Below, piece by piece: positions 1-8,305 of a stretch of 64,000 nt of DNA. The notes under the pieces are model-generated. The model made no database searches. It was not told where the DNA came from and saw only the letters and a list, made by a program, of their open reading frames with translations. The position numbers were made by a program, and so were the translations under genes. The stretch covers positions 248,001-312,000 of the forward strand of contig NZ_JAJNCZ010000004.1 of NCBI RefSeq assembly GCF_021026345.1, in the 5' to 3' direction. How positions within the stretch are numbered: the stretch's first letter is position 1; every line of letters begins with the position of its first letter. This stretch comes from Rhizobium sp. GN54 (lineage in GTDB: Bacteria; Pseudomonadota; Alphaproteobacteria; Rhizobiales; Rhizobiaceae).

Positions 1-832
1 AGACGCCAGGCTCGAAGGTGGCGGCCTTGATCTCCTCGGCGGTCAGGGGATGGCGGCAGGCGCGGCAGAGCGTGTGTTCGCCCTCCTGAAGGCCATGGGT
101 GACCGAGACGCGCTCGTCGAAGACGAAGCAGGCGCCCTCCCACAGGCTCTCGTCCGCCGGCACTTCTTCCAGGTACTTCAGGATGCCGCCCTTGAGGTGG
201 TAGACCTCGTCGAAACCCTGCTCCTTCATGAAGGCGGTCGCCTTCTCGCAGCGGATGCCGCCGGTGCAGTACATGGCGATCTTCGGCTTGTTGTGCAGGC
301 CCGTATGGTTACGCACCCAGTCGGGAAACTCGCGGAAGGATTTGGTCTGCGGATCGACCGCTCCCCTGAAGATGCCGATCGCGGTCTCGTAGTCGTTGCG
401 GGTGTCGATGACGATCGTGTCGGGATCGGAGATCAGCGCGTTCCAGTCCCCGGGCTCGACATAGGTGCCGACCACCCGGTTGGGGTCGATGTCCTCGACG
501 CCCATGGTGACGATCTCCTTTTTCAGCCGCACCTTCATGCGCAGGAACGGCATCTCCGCGGCGTGGCTTTCCTTGTGCTCCAGCGTGGCGAATTCGGGCT
601 GGGCGCGCAGGAAGGCGAGGACGGTGCGGATGCCCCCTGATGGGCCGGCGATCGTGCCGTTGATGCCCTCGTGGGCGAGCAGCAGGGTGCCGCGCACGCC
701 GTTTTCCTCGCACAGGGCCTGCAGCGGCGCGCGCAACGCGGCAAAGTGCGGCACGGATACGAAGTGATAGAGGGCCGCGACGAGGAAGGATGCTTCCGTC
801 CGCGGCGCCGTGTCGGTGTCAATCTCGGTCAT
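1..832 (-). CDS. trhO: tRNA uridine(34) hydroxylase TrhO (rhodanese-like), 3' end cut by window edge
   Basis: Minus-strand frame open from the ATG at 832 to the first base of the window, giving 277 codons with the C-terminus outside. The N-terminal half matches the TrhO/UPF0176 (YceA) family. A rhodanese domain follows with the active-site loop [10 protein letters not shown], catalytic Cys about residue 189, and the downstream motif [11 protein letters not shown]. The family hydroxylates U34 of certain tRNAs in the cytosol. Near the cut end come the cysteines of the usual C-terminal zinc-type motif (LCRACRHPL). Two short open frames inside it in other phases are shadows. The CHAD gene lies 65 bases upstream on the same strand. 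The family call is secure; the role is known from the family. Confidence 0.9.
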   Translation of the reverse strand, partial: MTEIDTDTAPRTEASFLVAALYHFVSVPHFAALRAPLQALCEENGVRGTLLLAHEGINGTIAGPSGGIRTVLAFLRAQPEFATLEHKESHAAEMPFLRMKVRLKKEIVTMGVEDIDPNRVVGTYVEPGDWNALISDPDTIVIDTRNDYETAIGIFRGAVDPQTKSFREFPDWVRNHTGLHNKPKIAMYCTGGIRCEKATAFMKEQGFDEVYHLKGGILKYLEEVPADESLWEGACFVFDERVSVTHGLQEGEHTLCRACRHPLTAEEIKAATFEPGV

Positions 833-897
833 GGCCGCTGGAATACAGCTTTGCGCGTTGCGGTGCAATCGGCCCCGTTGCCGCAACACCGCCGCGC

Positions 898-1800
898 TCA
901 GGCGGCATGCCGCCACAGGAGCTCGATGCGGCCGGCGTCCTCGCGGGGATCTTCGGGGAAGAGCAGTTCGGCCAGCGGCAGCGCCTCGGCGCGCAGGCGG
1001 CCGCCCTCGGCGATCATCACGGCGAGCAGGTGCGTCAGGTCCTTCGGCGTGCCGATCTCGCCCGGATGGGCGTCGGCGAAGCTCGTCAGCAGGGCGATGT
1101 CCTGGTTTTCTCCGAGCAGCGTGACGAGCACCCGCGCCTGTTTGCGCGTGCCGTTCAAGGCCGCCGGCCAGGCCTCGGCCAGGAAGCGGCAATGCACCCA
1201 GCGGTCCTGCGTGCGCTTGCGCAGCGTATGGAAGCAGTCTGGCTCGCCGGTCTCCCTGGCCAGCCGGAGCGCTTCGGCGGCCTTGCGGCCGGTCGACCGC
1301 CAGCCGTGGCCGAGAACTTCGGCGGCGCGCTTGTGGCCCCCGTCGATGCGCAGGCGTTCCGCAGCCGCAAGGGCCTCCTTGCAGGTGGATACGGCCTCGT
1401 CCATCCGTTCCTTCGTTACGGCGGTATCGACCATCGTGTCGCGGCGGGCCACCAGCTTCCCGTGGATGCGTTCCAGCGCCATGCGTTCCTCGGCGGTCGA
1501 GGCGGCCTCGCCCAGACGGTGCGCCGTCTCCACCAGCGAGGTGGCGTCGCGGCTCGCCGCGAGGCTGCGGCCCAGCGTGCCGATCCGCTCGTTCTCCCGC
1601 TTCTGGAAGCCCTTGTCGGCAGACGCCACCAGCCGGTAGAGGCTGCGGATGCGCTTGAACTGCTTGCGGGCGGTGTGTATGGCCTCGTGCGGTCCTTCGG
1701 GCTGCTTCTCCAGTGCGTCGAGCGCCCGCGAGAGATATCGGGACGCAACGCGACGGACTTCGCTTTGAAGAGATTTATCCGCTTTGAGACTGAGGCTCAT
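898..1800 (-). CDS. CHAD domain protein
   Basis: 300 residues that read as a single CHAD domain: an all-helical, basic protein with repeated conserved His and Arg/Lys, for example [19 protein letters not shown] near residue 40 and [15 protein letters not shown] near 200. CHAD domains bind polyphosphate and are typically fused to or next to CYTH domains. Here the CYTH gene lies immediately upstream on the same strand and its last 26 bases overlap this start, so the two are probably translationally coupled. Known for the family: polyphosphate binding. Inferred: a two-polypeptide CYTH-CHAD unit acting on inorganic polyphosphate or triphosphate. No signal peptide or membrane segment is visible. 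Confidence 0.85.
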   Translation of the reverse strand: MSLSLKADKSLQSEVRRVASRYLSRALDALEKQPEGPHEAIHTARKQFKRIRSLYRLVASADKGFQKRENERIGTLGRSLAASRDATSLVETAHRLGEAASTAEERMALERIHGKLVARRDTMVDTAVTKERMDEAVSTCKEALAAAERLRIDGGHKRAAEVLGHGWRSTGRKAAEALRLARETGEPDCFHTLRKRTQDRWVHCRFLAEAWPAALNGTRKQARVLVTLLGENQDIALLTSFADAHPGEIGTPKDLTHLLAVMIAEGGRLRAEALPLAELLFPEDPREDAGRIELLWRHAA

Positions 1801-2272
1801 GAGAGGACCGGAGCGCTCCTTCGGACAGGGCCATTGCCTGGTTGGAATAGCGATAGTCGCCGGTCACCTCCCGCCCAATCCAGTCGGGGATTTCCGGCCT
1901 GTCGGTCTCGTTGCGCAGTTCCACCTCCGCCACGACGAGGCCGCTGTAGCGTCCGCCGTAGACGTCGACTTCCCAGGTAAAGCCCTTGTACGCGACTTCG
2001 TGGCGCACCTTCTCGATCACCGTGCCGACCGCCTGGCCCAGCATCTCCTCGGCGACGGCCGGGTCGATCTCGAACTCGTACTCGTCGCGGGAAAGGGCTG
2101 CCTGGCCGATCTTGAGTGTCAGGCAGGCACGCCCGTCGCCATAGGCGCGGACGCGCAGCGACCGGTCGTCCATCGTGGCGAGATAGCCCTGCTTGATGGG
2201 TACGCCGGCATCGGCCGAAAGACGCCACCGCTTGCCGGAAACCAGAAACTTTCTCTCGATTTCTTTGGCCAT
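1775..2272 (-). CDS. CYTH domain protein (triphosphate tunnel metalloenzyme)
   Basis: 165 residues. I chose the ATG at 2272 because the signature ExExK of CYTH enzymes (EIERK, residues 4-8) must lie at the extreme N-terminus; the longer in-frame reading upstream lacks family similarity. The tunnel strands carry alternating charged residues (SLRVRAYGDGRACLTLKIG, EYEFEID, WEVDVYGG, VVAEVEL). Bacterial members are mostly inorganic triphosphatases. The 3' end overlaps the CHAD gene by 26 bases, so the pair is likely co-transcribed. Catalytic acidic and basic residues appear complete. The exact substrate (PPPi or a nucleotide triphosphate) cannot be told from sequence. Confidence 0.88.
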   Translation of the reverse strand: MAKEIERKFLVSGKRWRLSADAGVPIKQGYLATMDDRSLRVRAYGDGRACLTLKIGQAALSRDEYEFEIDPAVAEEMLGQAVGTVIEKVRHEVAYKGFTWEVDVYGGRYSGLVVAEVELRNETDRPEIPDWIGREVTGDYRYSNQAMALSEGALRSSHEPQSQSG

Positions 2273-2412
2273 GCCACTCGCTTTCGCATTGTGGTAGTCG
2301 GTTGAACAAACTGTACACGATGAGCCTGTCATGGCAAGGCGCGAAAGATCCCGACGCCTGCCGGTCTCTGTTGCGATGCCTGCAACGACCCTTGCCGAGA
2401 TCCGGTTCCGCG

Positions 2413-2435
2413 CCGCTTTGCAGCGGGCCTTTTTT
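2413..2435 (+). terminator. Terminator-like hairpin in the divergent CYTH-eda spacer
   Basis: CCGCT-TTGC-AGCGG stem-loop followed by GCC and six T on the plus strand. It lies between two divergent genes, where no protein-coding transcript should end, so it may close a small RNA or act in the eda leader. The stem is only 5 bp, so this is tentative. Confidence 0.35.
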
Positions 2436-2499
2436 CTCGACACGCGCGTCCCGAAAAGGTATCTCACGGCCAGATTCAATCGTTTCAGGGAATGCGCCG

Positions 2500-3138
2500 A
2501 TGGCCGAGAAAACCGAAAAGCTCCTGTCCGTGCTGAAGCTGCAGCCGGTCGTCCCTGTCCTGATCGTCGACGACGCGGCAACGGCGGTGCCGCTGGCGCG
2601 TGCATTGGTCGCAGGCGGTCTCAAGGCGATCGAGATCACGCTTCGCACGCCGGCCGCGCTGGAAGCGATCCGCCGCGTCGCAGGCGAAGTCGAGGGTGCC
2701 GTCGCCGGCGCCGGAACGATCCTGAACGCGGCGCAGTTCGACGAGGCGGTCGAGGCCGGCTCGCAGTTCATCGTCAGCCCCGGCACCACCCAGGAGCTGC
2801 TGGATGCTGCCTCGCAATCGCCGGTGCCGCTCCTGCCGGGGGCGGCCACCGCCAGCGAGGTCATGGCGCTGCGCGAAGAGGGCTACGAGGTACTGAAATT
2901 CTTCCCCGCCGAGCAGGCCGGCGGCGCCTCCTACCTCAAGGCGCTGTCCTCGCCGCTTGCCGGCACGCTGTTCTGCCCGACAGGCGGGATTTCGCTGGCA
3001 AACGCGAAGGACTACCTGTCGCTGCCGAACGTCATCTGCGTCGGCGGTTCCTGGGTCGCGCCGAAGGATCTGGTTGCGAAGGGCGACTGGGCCGGCATCA
3101 CCAGGCTCGCCGCCGAGGCAGCGCAGCTGAAGGGCTGA
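2500..3138 (+). CDS. eda: KDPG/KHG aldolase (2-dehydro-3-deoxy-phosphogluconate aldolase)
   Basis: 212 residues, the normal length of the class I Eda family. The catalytic pair falls at the classic positions: Glu45 in GLKAIEITLRT and Schiff-base Lys133 in YEVLKFFPAEQAGG. The phosphate-binding stretch CPTGGIS is also present. It cleaves 2-keto-3-deoxy-6-phosphogluconate to pyruvate and glyceraldehyde-3-phosphate in the Entner-Doudoroff pathway and may also act on 4-hydroxy-2-oxoglutarate. The ATG at 2500 follows a purine-rich CAGGGAA; upstream in-frame codons show no family similarity. No edd or zwf is adjacent, so it stands alone here. High confidence. Confidence 0.95.
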   Translation: MAEKTEKLLSVLKLQPVVPVLIVDDAATAVPLARALVAGGLKAIEITLRTPAALEAIRRVAGEVEGAVAGAGTILNAAQFDEAVEAGSQFIVSPGTTQELLDAASQSPVPLLPGAATASEVMALREEGYEVLKFFPAEQAGGASYLKALSSPLAGTLFCPTGGISLANAKDYLSLPNVICVGGSWVAPKDLVAKGDWAGITRLAAEAAQLKG

Positions 3139-3281
3139 GCGCGGGGCGCCGACAGCCCTGCGCCTGCGGTCGTCGTGCGGCTCTCGCGTGCGACGATCAC
3201 GATTCTTGAAAACCACGGTTTGTAATCCGGCCTCGCATCCCTATCTCTCACTCCGGCTCACACGTGAAGGGAGAGACCCCG

Positions 3282-4022
3282 ATGTTCGATGCGAAAAAGT
3301 TGCTGGATCAGTTCCTCGGATCGCAGATCCCGGGCGCGGGCGGCACCGTGCGCGAGCGCGCAGGACAGGTGACGCAGGCAGCCAAGGACAATCCACTCGC
3401 AGCAGGCGCCATCGCCGGCGTTCTCCTCGGCACGAGCGGCGGCCGCCAGGTCGCGGGCACTGCCCTGAAGCTCGGCGGGCTGGCGGCGATCGCCGGCCTC
3501 GGTTACCAGGCCTACAAGAACTACAAGGCCGGCCAGGCTCCCGCAGCACCGGCGCCGGATGTCGAGCGGCAGCCGGAACTGCTGCCGCCGCCGTCGGATT
3601 CCGGTTTTGCCACGCAGGCCGTCAGCGACGATTTCGCGCTGACGCTGATACGCGCGATGATCGCCGCGTCCCGCGCCGACGGCCACATCGACGCTGCCGA
3701 GCGTGCGCATATCATGGACAGGCTCAAGGTCTCCGGCCTCAGCGGCGATGCCGCCGCCTTCCTGGAGAAGGAACTCGCCGATCCGACCGATCTCGACGGC
3801 ATCGTCGCAGCCGCCAGGACCGAGGAGCAGCGCGTCGAGCTCTATACGGCCTCGCGGCTGACGATCGAGCCCGACAGCCGGGCCGAGCGCGGCTATCTCG
3901 ACCTGCTCGCCGGCCGCCTCGGGCTGCCGGACGCGCTCGTCGATCACATCGAGGCCACGGTGTCCTCGGCGAAGGTTCCGGCCGGTCCCGCCTCCAGTCC
4001 CACCTCCAATCCCTGGGCCTGA
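3282..4022 (+). CDS. DUF533 / TerB-like tellurite resistance family protein
   Basis: 246 residues from the ATG at 3282, preceded by GGGAGAG. The N-terminus (MFDAKKLLDQFLG) and the Gly/Ala-rich segment around residues 35-80 (AAGAIAGVLLGTSGGRQVAG, LGGLAAIAGLGYQAYKNYK) are typical of DUF533 (YebE-like) proteins. A proline-rich linker follows, then a helical TerB-like domain (LIRAMIAASRADGHIDAAER) with an acidic metal-site-like motif. The hydrophobic N-terminal part suggests membrane association. Function is unknown in the family; the tellurite label comes only from the TerB fold. It stands alone between eda and a GNAT gene. Confidence 0.8.
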   Translation: MFDAKKLLDQFLGSQIPGAGGTVRERAGQVTQAAKDNPLAAGAIAGVLLGTSGGRQVAGTALKLGGLAAIAGLGYQAYKNYKAGQAPAAPAPDVERQPELLPPPSDSGFATQAVSDDFALTLIRAMIAASRADGHIDAAERAHIMDRLKVSGLSGDAAAFLEKELADPTDLDGIVAAARTEEQRVELYTASRLTIEPDSRAERGYLDLLAGRLGLPDALVDHIEATVSSAKVPAGPASSPTSNPWA

Positions 4023-4121
4023 TCGTCGCATCAGCACTTTGCATTTGTTTCCCGGCCGTTGCTGCCCTATGCCTCCTTGGGAGCGTGACGCAGCGACGAA
4101 CCGGGAAGCGGGGGAGAAGGA

Positions 4122-4814
4122 ATGCACGATCTGAAGCACTGGACGGCCCGGCCGGCGCCGGCCCCCGTGACGCTGGAAGGACGCTACGTCCGCGTCGAGC
4201 CCTATGATCGCGCAACGCATCTCGAAGCCCTGTGGGACTGCTTCGGCGGGCTGGCGATCAATCCGCTGCTGAAATATTTCACCCAGGACGATTTTTCCGG
4301 CATCGCGGATTTCGATGCGTGGCTCGCCTCTGTCGGCAAGGGCGGCTGGGTGACGGAGGTCTTCCGCGACAAGGCGAGCGGCAAGGTCGTGGGCATGGCG
4401 AACTACATGCGGCCTGATCCGGCCAACGGCGTGGTGGAGATCGGCGGCATCGCCCATGGTCCGGCGATGGCGCGTTCGCCGCTGTCGACGGAAGGCCAGT
4501 ACCTGCTCGCCCGGCATGCCTTCGAGGATCTCGGCTATCGCCGCTACGAATGGAAGTGTCACAACCTCAACGAAGCGAGCAAGCGCACGGCGCAGCGGCT
4601 CGGCTTCAGCTTCGAGGGCGTCTTCCGCCAGCACATGCTATCCAAGGGGCAGAACCGCGACACCGCATGGTTCTCCATCATCGACAGCGAATGGCCGGTC
4701 ACCGCGAAGGCCTTCGAGGCATGGCTGTCGCCCGACAATTTCGACGCGCAGGGAAACCAGAAGCGGCGGCTGGAAGACATCCGCGCGGACCTGAAGCAGG
4801 CGGGTGCGCCGTGA
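4122..4814 (+). CDS. GNAT family N-acetyltransferase, RimJ/RimL type
   Basis: 230 residues with the order of RimJ/RimL-like acetyltransferases: an N-terminal LEGRYVRVEPYDR strand, a central region ending in VVEIGGIAHGPAMARSPLSTE, and the acetyl-CoA-binding helix with Q/R-x-x-G/A replaced by a less canonical loop. The closing segment YEWKCHNLNEASKRTAQRLG is diagnostic for the group (Asn and Ser contacts, then R-L-G-F). Substrate unknown. The ATG lies behind GGGGGAGAAGGA, a strong ribosome site. Its stop overlaps the GTG start of the next small membrane gene, so the two are coupled. Confidence 0.88.
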   Translation: MHDLKHWTARPAPAPVTLEGRYVRVEPYDRATHLEALWDCFGGLAINPLLKYFTQDDFSGIADFDAWLASVGKGGWVTEVFRDKASGKVVGMANYMRPDPANGVVEIGGIAHGPAMARSPLSTEGQYLLARHAFEDLGYRRYEWKCHNLNEASKRTAQRLGFSFEGVFRQHMLSKGQNRDTAWFSIIDSEWPVTAKAFEAWLSPDNFDAQGNQKRRLEDIRADLKQAGAP

Positions 4815-5026
4815 GCGGGGACGAAAAGGGAAATCGATCCTCGGCGATCGCGGCCGCCGTCATCCTGCTCGTCACCGGGCTTGCCTTCTACTTCCTGCCG
4901 GGCGTCATGATCTCGCTCGGCAGTGTCTCGCCCTGGCTTTCGGCGGCGTTGGGCACCGCGCTCGTGCTCGCCTTCTTCCTGCTGTTCTGGCTGAGGGCCC
5001 GCCACCAGAGGCGCCGGGGCAAGTAG
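4811..5026 (+). CDS. Small two-segment membrane protein, unknown function
   Basis: 71 residues from a GTG at 4811 whose last bases overlap the TGA of the acetyltransferase gene (GTGA), the usual sign of translational coupling. A charged N-terminus (VSGDEKGNRSS) is followed by a hydrophobic segment at about residues 10-32 and a second at about 40-60, ending in a basic tail (RARHQRRRGK). The positive-inside rule puts the C-terminus in the cytoplasm. I do not recognise a family. Pairing with an acetyltransferase may only be transcriptional. Confidence 0.7.
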   Translation: MSGDEKGNRSSAIAAAVILLVTGLAFYFLPGVMISLGSVSPWLSAALGTALVLAFFLLFWLRARHQRRRGK

Positions 5027-5036
5027 GCGTTCCGGC

Positions 5037-6131
5037 TCAGCCCTGCAGCGAGGCCCCGAGCAGCACCAGGCCCAGCACCATCACCAGGAGCGCACCGAGA
5101 ATCTCGATGGCGTTGCCGACGCGGAGGGCGGCGCTGTCGCCGCCCGCAAGCCGCATGGCGACGCCCTTGGCGGTGACCGCCAGCGTGGCGAGAGCCGAAA
5201 CGGTGATGGCAGTGCCAATCGACATGGCGATGACGGAGAGCAGGCCGCCGACATAGAGCCCGTTCAAAAGCGCAAACGAGAGCACGATCAGCGCGCCCGA
5301 GCACGGACGCAGCCCGACGGCGACGATCGCCGACCAAGCTTCGCTGAGCGCGAAACGGTCGCCTTTCAGAAGCTCGGGATCCGGCGCATGGGCATGGCCG
5401 CAGGTGGCGCAGACCTCGCCCGCCGCATGCGAATGGCCGTGATCATGGCCATGGTGATGATGGGCATGGCTGTGCGCGGGCGCGCCGTGGGCATCATGGG
5501 CATCATGGGCATGCAGGTGGTGGCCGTGGCCGGCGGTGTCGGCAAGCGCCATGGCATAGGCTTCGACCGGCGCCGTGCGGCGGGACCGGCTCCGCCAGAG
5601 CTTGCGATAGAGCAGCCAGGCGCCGAAGGCTGCGATCAGTGCGTAGCTCGTCGTCTCCAGCGCCCGGGTGGCATCCGTCATCGAGATGGCGGTTCCGCGC
5701 AGCACGAGATAGGCAGCACCGACGAGCAGGATGGCGACGATCCCCTGCAGCATCGACGAGATGAACGACAGCGCCACGCCCCGCTTCAGCTCGATCTCGT
5801 TCGCCAGCATGTAGGAGGAGATGACCGCCTTGCCGTGGCCGGGGCCGGCGGCGTGAAAGACGCCGTAGGCAAAGGACAGTCCGACGAGGGTGGAGGCGGC
5901 CCACGGGTTCTCGCGCATGTTCTTCAGCGCACCGGTGAGCGCGTGATAGAAGGCCTGCTGATGGGCGTTGATCCAGGCGAAAAGGCTGCCGAACATGCCG
6001 CCGGACGTGCCGAAGCCCGGTTCAGCGCTGCCGATGCCGAGCGGCGACTGCGCCAGCGCCACTCCGGCGCCGGCCAGCAGGGCGAGAAGGGCAAGGGCTG
6101 CGGCGCGCTTTCCATGTCGAGGTCTCAGCAT
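5037..6131 (-). CDS. NicO-family nickel/cobalt (or zinc) transporter
   Basis: 364 residues. A signal-like N-terminus ending in ALAQ is followed by a hydrophobic protein with the NicO signature FHAAGPGHGKAVISSYMLAN near residues 90-115. The second signature half is LRPCSGALIVLSFALLNGL near 285. Between them lies a cytosolic or periplasmic loop of about 60 residues packed with His and Asp and containing CATCGHAHA. RcnA-like members export Ni/Co; members paired with DUF1007, as here, are usually linked with zinc or nickel transport. It overlaps the upstream DUF1007 gene by 7 bases. Metal identity is inference only. Confidence 0.88.
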   Translation of the reverse strand: MLRPRHGKRAAALALLALLAGAGVALAQSPLGIGSAEPGFGTSGGMFGSLFAWINAHQQAFYHALTGALKNMRENPWAASTLVGLSFAYGVFHAAGPGHGKAVISSYMLANEIELKRGVALSFISSMLQGIVAILLVGAAYLVLRGTAISMTDATRALETTSYALIAAFGAWLLYRKLWRSRSRRTAPVEAYAMALADTAGHGHHLHAHDAHDAHGAPAHSHAHHHHGHDHGHSHAAGEVCATCGHAHAPDPELLKGDRFALSEAWSAIVAVGLRPCSGALIVLSFALLNGLYVGGLLSVIAMSIGTAITVSALATLAVTAKGVAMRLAGGDSAALRVGNAIEILGALLVMVLGLVLLGASLQG

Positions 6132-6766
6132 GTCACTTCCAGTCTCGTCGCAAACAGCCGCGACATGTCGGTGCCGGTCGGGTCGTTCCAGAAGGCATCG
6201 GTCAGCGTGCCTTCGTTCTGCGCAAGCACCTCGTCCGGGTCCGGCCGCACCACCTGGTGCTTGCAGGCGGAGAACCTGTCGCCGACCACCACCATGTTGT
6301 CGTCGGTTGGGAAATCCATCGAGGCGTACATCGTCGGATCGTAGACGCCGAAGGTCAGCTTGCCCTTCAGCGGCATGGCCTGGCCGGGCTTGAGCGTAAA
6401 GAACATCAGAAGCTGGCCGTCCTGGAAATCGACGTTGATCGCGTCCGGCTTGCCGACCTTCACGGTCTTCCCGTCTTCGGTGATCGTCGTGTAGTAGCTG
6501 AACTCCTCCAGCGACTCGAGGACGGTCTGGCCCACTTCGGCCAGTTCGTCCGGGTCGAGCTTGAGATTTGAGTTCTTGTCGAAGTCGAGAACGACGCTCG
6601 AGGAGAACATTTCGTCGAACCGCCAGACGTTGCGCAGTTCCGATACCGTGCCGTCCTCGCCGGCGACGACCTCGAGCCGCGCCTCGGCGAAGATGTGCGG
6701 ATGCGCCAGGGCGGCGGCCGGCAACAGCCAGGCGGCACCTGCGATCAGGAGGGGAGCGTGCTTCAT
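6125..6766 (-). CDS. DUF1007 family periplasmic protein
   Basis: 213 residues from the ATG at 6766, with a clear signal peptide (hydrophobic core LLIAGAAWLLPAAALA) followed by HPHIFAEARLEVV, the family hallmark of DUF1007. The mature N-terminal His-x-His is a likely metal ligand after signal cleavage. One EF-hand-like acidic stretch (DFDKNSNLKLDPDEL) suggests calcium or another divalent ion. The gene sits upstream of and overlaps the NicO transporter by 7 bases, a pairing common in alphaproteobacteria. Likely a periplasmic metal chaperone or partner of that transporter; no direct evidence for the metal. Confidence 0.85.
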   Translation of the reverse strand: MKHAPLLIAGAAWLLPAAALAHPHIFAEARLEVVAGEDGTVSELRNVWRFDEMFSSSVVLDFDKNSNLKLDPDELAEVGQTVLESLEEFSYYTTITEDGKTVKVGKPDAINVDFQDGQLLMFFTLKPGQAMPLKGKLTFGVYDPTMYASMDFPTDDNMVVVGDRFSACKHQVVRPDPDEVLAQNEGTLTDAFWNDPTGTDMSRLFATRLEVTC

Positions 6767-6873
6767 GCGCGAGGGTAACCTCTCGTCCGGCTTTGGGGAT
6801 TCGCTACCGAATGTACCGCAATTGGGCCGGAATTGGGACTTCGGCCGAGCGCGAATTGTCGCGCCCGGCGCAT

Positions 6874-7776
6874 TCAGGCGCCGTCGCCGTTCTTCCTGAA
6901 CCAGTTGTGCAGGAAATCCACGAAGGTGCGCACCTTCGCCGGCAGGTAGCGGCGATGCGGATAGATCGCGTAGATGCCGCGGTCGGCGGGCAGGTAGTCT
7001 TCGAGGATGGAGACGACCGCGCCCGATTCGATGCGGCTGCGCGCGATGAATTCGGGTACCTGCGCGATGCCGAGGCCGCTCTGGGCGGCGCGCACGGCGG
7101 ATGTCGGGCTGTTGACCTCGATATGTCCGCTGACGGGCACGCTGAAGCCCGTGCCCTTTGCGTCGATGAAGCGCCAGTTGCTGTGCGACTTGCCGTTCGT
7201 GTCGATCACGCAGGGCAGGCGGGAGAGGTCGGAGGGGTGGGTGATCGGGCCGGTCTTCTCCAGAAAGTCCGGTGCGGCGCAGATCTTCAGGTAGAAGTCG
7301 CCGAGCTTGCGCGCGATCAGGGTGGAATCTTCCAGCCGGGTGATGCGGATCGCGACGTCGAAGCCTTCCTCGACCAGATCGACGAAGCGGTCGTCGGAGA
7401 CGATCTCGAGCGACAGTTCGGGATGCTCGCGGCCGAAATCGATGAGAGACTGGCCGATCTCGGCGTCCACGAAGGTGCGCGGGGCGGAGATCTTCAGCTT
7501 GCCCTTCAGGTCGGTGTTCTTCTCGCGTACGAGATCGGCGAGGTTGTCGATCTCCTTCAGGATCTCCGAGGCCGTGCGGTAGTAGGTGTGGCCCGCTTCC
7601 GTCATCGAGAACTGCCGGGTGGTGCGGTTCAAAAGCAGCGCGCCGAGCTCGTCTTCCAGTTCGCGCACATATTTGGACAGAAGCGCCTTGGACTTTCCGA
7701 CCTTGCGGGACGCTGCGGAAAACCCTTCTGCATCCACGACGTCTATGTAGGCGCGAATGCGGGTCAGCGTATCCAT
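6874..7776 (-). CDS. LysR family transcriptional regulator
   Basis: 300 residues, normal for LysR proteins. The start at 7776 follows AAGGAC on the minus strand. The N-terminal winged helix-turn-helix occupies residues 1-60 (FSAASRKVGKSKALLSKYVR as recognition region, then LGALLLNRTTRQFSMTEAG). The effector domain follows (LKISAPRTFVDAEIG, VVSILEDYLPADRGIYAIYP) and the closing sequence is typical of the LTTR subgroup related to DsdC/PecT-like regulators. It is divergent from the ornithine decarboxylase region but about 530 bases away. Target genes are not evident; the DUF1007-NicO pair downstream is co-oriented and may simply be a neighbour. Confidence 0.92.
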   Translation of the reverse strand: MDTLTRIRAYIDVVDAEGFSAASRKVGKSKALLSKYVRELEDELGALLLNRTTRQFSMTEAGHTYYRTASEILKEIDNLADLVREKNTDLKGKLKISAPRTFVDAEIGQSLIDFGREHPELSLEIVSDDRFVDLVEEGFDVAIRITRLEDSTLIARKLGDFYLKICAAPDFLEKTGPITHPSDLSRLPCVIDTNGKSHSNWRFIDAKGTGFSVPVSGHIEVNSPTSAVRAAQSGLGIAQVPEFIARSRIESGAVVSILEDYLPADRGIYAIYPHRRYLPAKVRTFVDFLHNWFRKNGDGA

Positions 7777-8024
7777 GCAATTGTCCTTGCTGCGATGCCG
7801 TATCGGATGCGGGAACCGGAATGTCGTGGGCGGGGCGATTTTTTTCAATAGCGGGGCCAAAAAACTCTTGATTGCGACAGGGAATCTTCTTATCTCCGCC
7901 CTTGCCCAAAGTCGCACGTGCCTGTGGGTGTCCGCCGACCCTCGATTTGGTGAGGATCTCGGTAAGGTACCTGGAACTAACCGCTCCAGTCGCTATTCCG
8001 GCCAACCGGGAAATGCGAGGACAT

Positions 8025-8300
8025 CTTGAAGCAACGACGGTGCGGGCCTTTCTGGTGTCTGCCGGCTTTCCATCAGCCGGGGTTACTGAAGAGGCACACC
8101 TTCATTGCCGGAAGTGCGGTTGGGACCATTCCCTCCAATCCATGGCAGACAAAGCCGAATCCGAGCCTAGGCGGGCTCAGGTTCACCGTTCGCGCATACC
8201 GCGCATGCTTGGTTCCGGGGTCTCCACCGGCTGGTTCCATCGCATGAACGCGTATGCCCTTTGTCCTCCGGTTTTTCCGGAGCGCTGGATCATGGGAATA
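8025..8300 (+). ncRNA. Probable structured leader of ornithine decarboxylase (alphaproteobacterial speF-type motif)
   Basis: The 529 bases between the LysR start and the decarboxylase hold no convincing gene but several ordered hairpins on the plus strand: CCGGCT/AGCCGG (8062-8080), GAGCC/GGCTC (8163-8178), and CTCCGG-TTTTT-CCGGAG (8266-8282), the last about 20 bases before the start codon. A conserved RNA motif named speF is known upstream of this decarboxylase family in alphaproteobacteria; the position fits. I have not matched the consensus base by base, and the boundaries are approximate. Bases 7777-8024 hold the LysR promoter side and nothing else I can name. Confidence 0.5.
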
Positions 8301-8305
8301 CTGAA

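Noticed and set aside
8026-8247. Small open frame in the ornithine decarboxylase leader
   Set aside because: Begins at a TTG without ribosome site, no protein similarity, and lies over stems of the leader.
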